Assembly: GCA_018827685.1 (NCBI GenBank)
Contig: JAHJXD010000011.1
Span: 1 to 13,902 of the forward strand
DNA: 13,902 nt
Reading direction: 5' to 3'
Source: Patescibacteria group bacterium
Lineage (GTDB): Bacteria > Patescibacteriota > Patescibacteriia > Patescibacteriales > GWC2-42-12
Below are positions 11,922-13,902 of this stretch, piece after piece (within the stretch, counting starts at the first letter, position 1; the number at the start of each line of letters is the position of its first letter). The notes beneath the pieces are model-generated. The model ran no database searches and had not been told where the DNA came from. It worked only from the letters and a program-made list of their open reading frames with translations. The translations under genes and the position numbers were made by a program.

Positions 11922-13724
11922 ATGATTACAAAATATAAATCAAGAAATAGAAGACAACCGATGGTTGTTTCTAAAACAGACGCAGGCTTATCGCATAAGT
12001 GCTTTGATGCTCCGGGAGTAAAAATTTCTGGTTTTGCGCCATCGGAAAATAAATTAAAGGTTATTGTTTTAGGCGGACTTGAAGAAGTTGGCCGCAACAT
12101 GACCGTGTTTGAGTATGACAAAGAAATTATTATTGTTGACATGGGTTTGCAGTTTCCAGAAGAAGATATGCCGGGCATTGACTACATTATCCCTAATGTA
12201 GACTATTTAGACGATAAAAAAGATTGGATCAAGGGAGTAATTATTACGCATGGCCATTATGATCATATTGGCGGCATTCCGCATTTAATGGGCAGATTAG
12301 GCAACCCGAATATGTTTATGGGCAAATTAACTGCCGGTATAGTCAGAAAAAGAGTTGAGGAATTCGGCAAATGCCCTAAACTTAATATTCAGGAAATAAA
12401 TGAAGATTCAAAATTACAGCTAGGCAAATTTTTCAGAGTGGAAGCCTTAAGAGTAAATCATTCAATCCCTGATTGTTTTGCCATTATTATCCATACACCC
12501 GTAGGCACGATTATCCATTCCGGAGATTTTAAAATAGATTATTCACCGGTTAATGATAAGCCGGCGGATTTAAATTGGGTCGCGCAAATTGGCGGTGCCG
12601 GCGTTTTGCTTTTATTATCAGATTCAACCGATGCCACGCATGTCGGCTATCAGATTTCCGAATCTTCCATCGGCGATGAAATGGGAAAAATTTTTGAGAA
12701 GCTTGAAGGTCGGATAATTATTGGAACTTTCGCTTCGCAGTTAAGTCGCGTGCAAAAACTTTTTGATTTGGCGGAAAAATTCGGCCGCCGGATAAATCTT
12801 CAGGGCAGAAGCATGAATGATAATGTTGATATCGCCCATCAAATCGGTTATCTTAAATTTAATCCTAGAATTATAGTTGAAGACCATGAACTAAGCCGTT
12901 TGCCAGACAATAAAATTATTATTATCGGCACCGGCGCCCAAGGGGAAAGTAGCGCTTTTTTAACGCGCGTAGTCAACAATGAACATCGTAGCATAAATTT
13001 AAAAACCGGAGATACGGTTATCTTTTCTTCTTCAGTCATTCCGGGAAATGAGAGGAGCATTCAGACTTTAATGGATTCAATGGTTCGTCAAGGAGCCAAA
13101 GTGATTAATTATGAGATGATGGATGTGCACGCCGGCGGTCATGCCAAGCAGGAAGATTTAAAGCTAATGATGCGTTTAATTAAACCGGAATATTTTATGC
13201 CGATTGAGGGTAATCATTATATGTTGCGCGCTCACGCTGAATTAGCCGAGCAGGTTGGGATTGCAAAAAATAAAATATTAGTGGCTGATAACGGTCAAAT
13301 TATTGAATTTTATAAAGCGGCCAACGGTGAAGTTTCCGGCAACCTTACTAAAGATAAAGTTTTAACCGATTATGTCATGGTTGACGGCTTGGGCGTGGGC
13401 GATGTTTCTAATATTGTTTTGCGCGACCGCCGAGTTATGGCTGAAGACGGCATGATTGTAATAATCGCTACTATTGACGCTAAAACCGGCAATACTATTG
13501 GTAATCCGGATATTATTTCACGCGGCTTTGTTTATATGAAAGAAAATAAAGAATTAATCCAAAAGACCAGAATGAAAGTTAAAAGAATCGTTAAAGACCA
13601 TAATCCGCGTACGCCGGCAGATAATGATTATGTAAAAAATAAAATCAGGAATGATGTTGGACAATTTTTGTTCAGCCAAACTAAGCGCCGACCCATGGTC
13701 TTGCCAGTAGTAATAAAAGTGTAA
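11922..13724 (+). CDS. rnj: Ribonuclease J (beta-CASP metallo-beta-lactamase)
   Basis: A 5'-to-3' exonuclease and endonuclease for mRNA decay and rRNA maturation, active in the cytoplasm. It has 600 residues. A non-conserved N-terminal tail of about 44 residues comes first. The metallo-beta-lactamase core starts at KVIVLGGLEEVGRNM, with motif 2 HGHYDH at 110-115, NHSIPD (H180) and SGDFK (D202). The beta-CASP insert includes SDSTDATHVGY, GTFASQLSRVQ, LQGRSMNDN and GTGAQGE; then come SSSVIPGNE, VHAGGHA (402-408) and EGNH (430-432). The RNase J C-terminal domain follows from about 475, with RRVMAEDGMIVIIATID and ISRGFVYMKE. Most RNase J proteins have HGHEDH; here Tyr replaces Glu, though the metal ligands are kept. 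ATG 11922 is the first start; Met14 is an alternative. Confidence 0.96.
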   Translation: MITKYKSRNRRQPMVVSKTDAGLSHKCFDAPGVKISGFAPSENKLKVIVLGGLEEVGRNMTVFEYDKEIIIVDMGLQFPEEDMPGIDYIIPNVDYLDDKKDWIKGVIITHGHYDHIGGIPHLMGRLGNPNMFMGKLTAGIVRKRVEEFGKCPKLNIQEINEDSKLQLGKFFRVEALRVNHSIPDCFAIIIHTPVGTIIHSGDFKIDYSPVNDKPADLNWVAQIGGAGVLLLLSDSTDATHVGYQISESSIGDEMGKIFEKLEGRIIIGTFASQLSRVQKLFDLAEKFGRRINLQGRSMNDNVDIAHQIGYLKFNPRIIVEDHELSRLPDNKIIIIGTGAQGESSAFLTRVVNNEHRSINLKTGDTVIFSSSVIPGNERSIQTLMDSMVRQGAKVINYEMMDVHAGGHAKQEDLKLMMRLIKPEYFMPIEGNHYMLRAHAELAEQVGIAKNKILVADNGQIIEFYKAANGEVSGNLTKDKVLTDYVMVDGLGVGDVSNIVLRDRRVMAEDGMIVIIATIDAKTGNTIGNPDIISRGFVYMKENKELIQKTRMKVKRIVKDHNPRTPADNDYVKNKIRNDVGQFLFSQTKRRPMVLPVVIKV

Positions 13725-13761
13725 AAATTAATATAATTGTGTTATTTAATTTATTTTAATT

Positions 13762-13902
13762 GGGACTGTCGCCGAATGCTCTTTCGGATAGAAATTTTCA
13801 TAATTTCGAGGAAATTTTTTATAAAATTTTTGAGGGAATATGGATATATTAGCGAGGAAATTTTAGATAAAAATTTACCGAAATTTGGAAATTTATGCCG
13901 AA
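13762..13902. mobile_element. Foldback MITE-like element, second copy, cut by window edge
   Basis: Bases 13791-13885 align with the reverse complement of the element at 4456-4612 along nearly its full interior, including a perfectly shared stretch from TTTTTGAGGG through ATATGGATATATTAGCGA. The outer end GGGACTGTCGCCGAATGCT is a diverged version of the terminal repeat of the first copy. A small CCGAA/TTCGG hairpin lies at 13772-13787. The window ends in GCCGAA, which would be the start of the other terminal repeat, so about 20 bp is missing. It lies 38 bp after RNase J and may also act as its 3' hairpin. Confidence 0.7.

Noticed and set aside
11768..12178. 136-residue minus-strand ORF
   Set aside because: It is antisense to tRNA-Leu and the RNase J start; its peptide reflects the tRNA sequence.

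Overview
The window is AT-rich and gene-dense. Genes are separated by few bases, intergenic spacers are short, and very few start codons have a Shine-Dalgarno sequence. The content (VanW-family wall protein, DUF3006 protein, RNase J, infC-rpmI-rplT-secG cluster, CCA-less tRNA genes, and an archaeal-type phosphoseryl-tRNA synthetase beside tRNA-Cys) fits a Patescibacteria/CPR genome of Parcubacteria type. This is an inference from gene content; no 16S rRNA is present.

Left part, all on the minus strand, in reading order from about 7.9 kb down to 1: the GTPase ychF, a short SepRS (O-phosphoseryl-tRNA synthetase), tRNA-Cys(GCA), an Hsp20 chaperone, a DUF3006 protein, a VanW-family membrane-anchored protein, an AAA/DUF4143 ATPase behind its own strong promoter, and a mannose-1-phosphate guanylyltransferase cut by the window edge. 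Three foldback (inverted-repeat) elements lie in this part. One has 20-bp perfect terminal repeats and a 5-bp flanking direct repeat, and sits exactly between DUF3006 and vanW. A relative of it begins about 40 bp after the last gene of the window and runs off the right edge.

Middle (7.9-8.4 kb): a 499-bp divergent spacer. It holds a promoter, a 24-codon phenylalanine-rich leader peptide, a 13-bp stem, a 9-bp antiterminator pairing and an intrinsic terminator, which together form a textbook attenuator. A second promoter follows, with a palindromic -10 region and an ACCTGA tandem repeat.

Right part, plus strand: infC (IF3), rpmI (L35), rplT (L20), secG and a membrane-anchored peptide-type substrate-binding protein form a packed operon with overlapping or abutting genes. 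Then come a broken 5' piece of a tRNA-Leu, an intact tRNA-Leu(CAG) and ribonuclease J.

The main biology is translation. SepRS charges tRNA-Cys with phosphoserine, which a SepCysS (not in this window) would convert to cysteine on the tRNA; this bacterial SepRS ends where the catalytic domain ends. On the other strand, an operon for initiation factor IF3 and two ribosomal proteins appears to be read through or terminated according to translation of a run of Phe codons. The most notable items are the SepRS/tRNA-Cys pair, the Phe attenuator in front of infC, and the foldback element whose removal restores a tight DUF3006-vanW operon junction.
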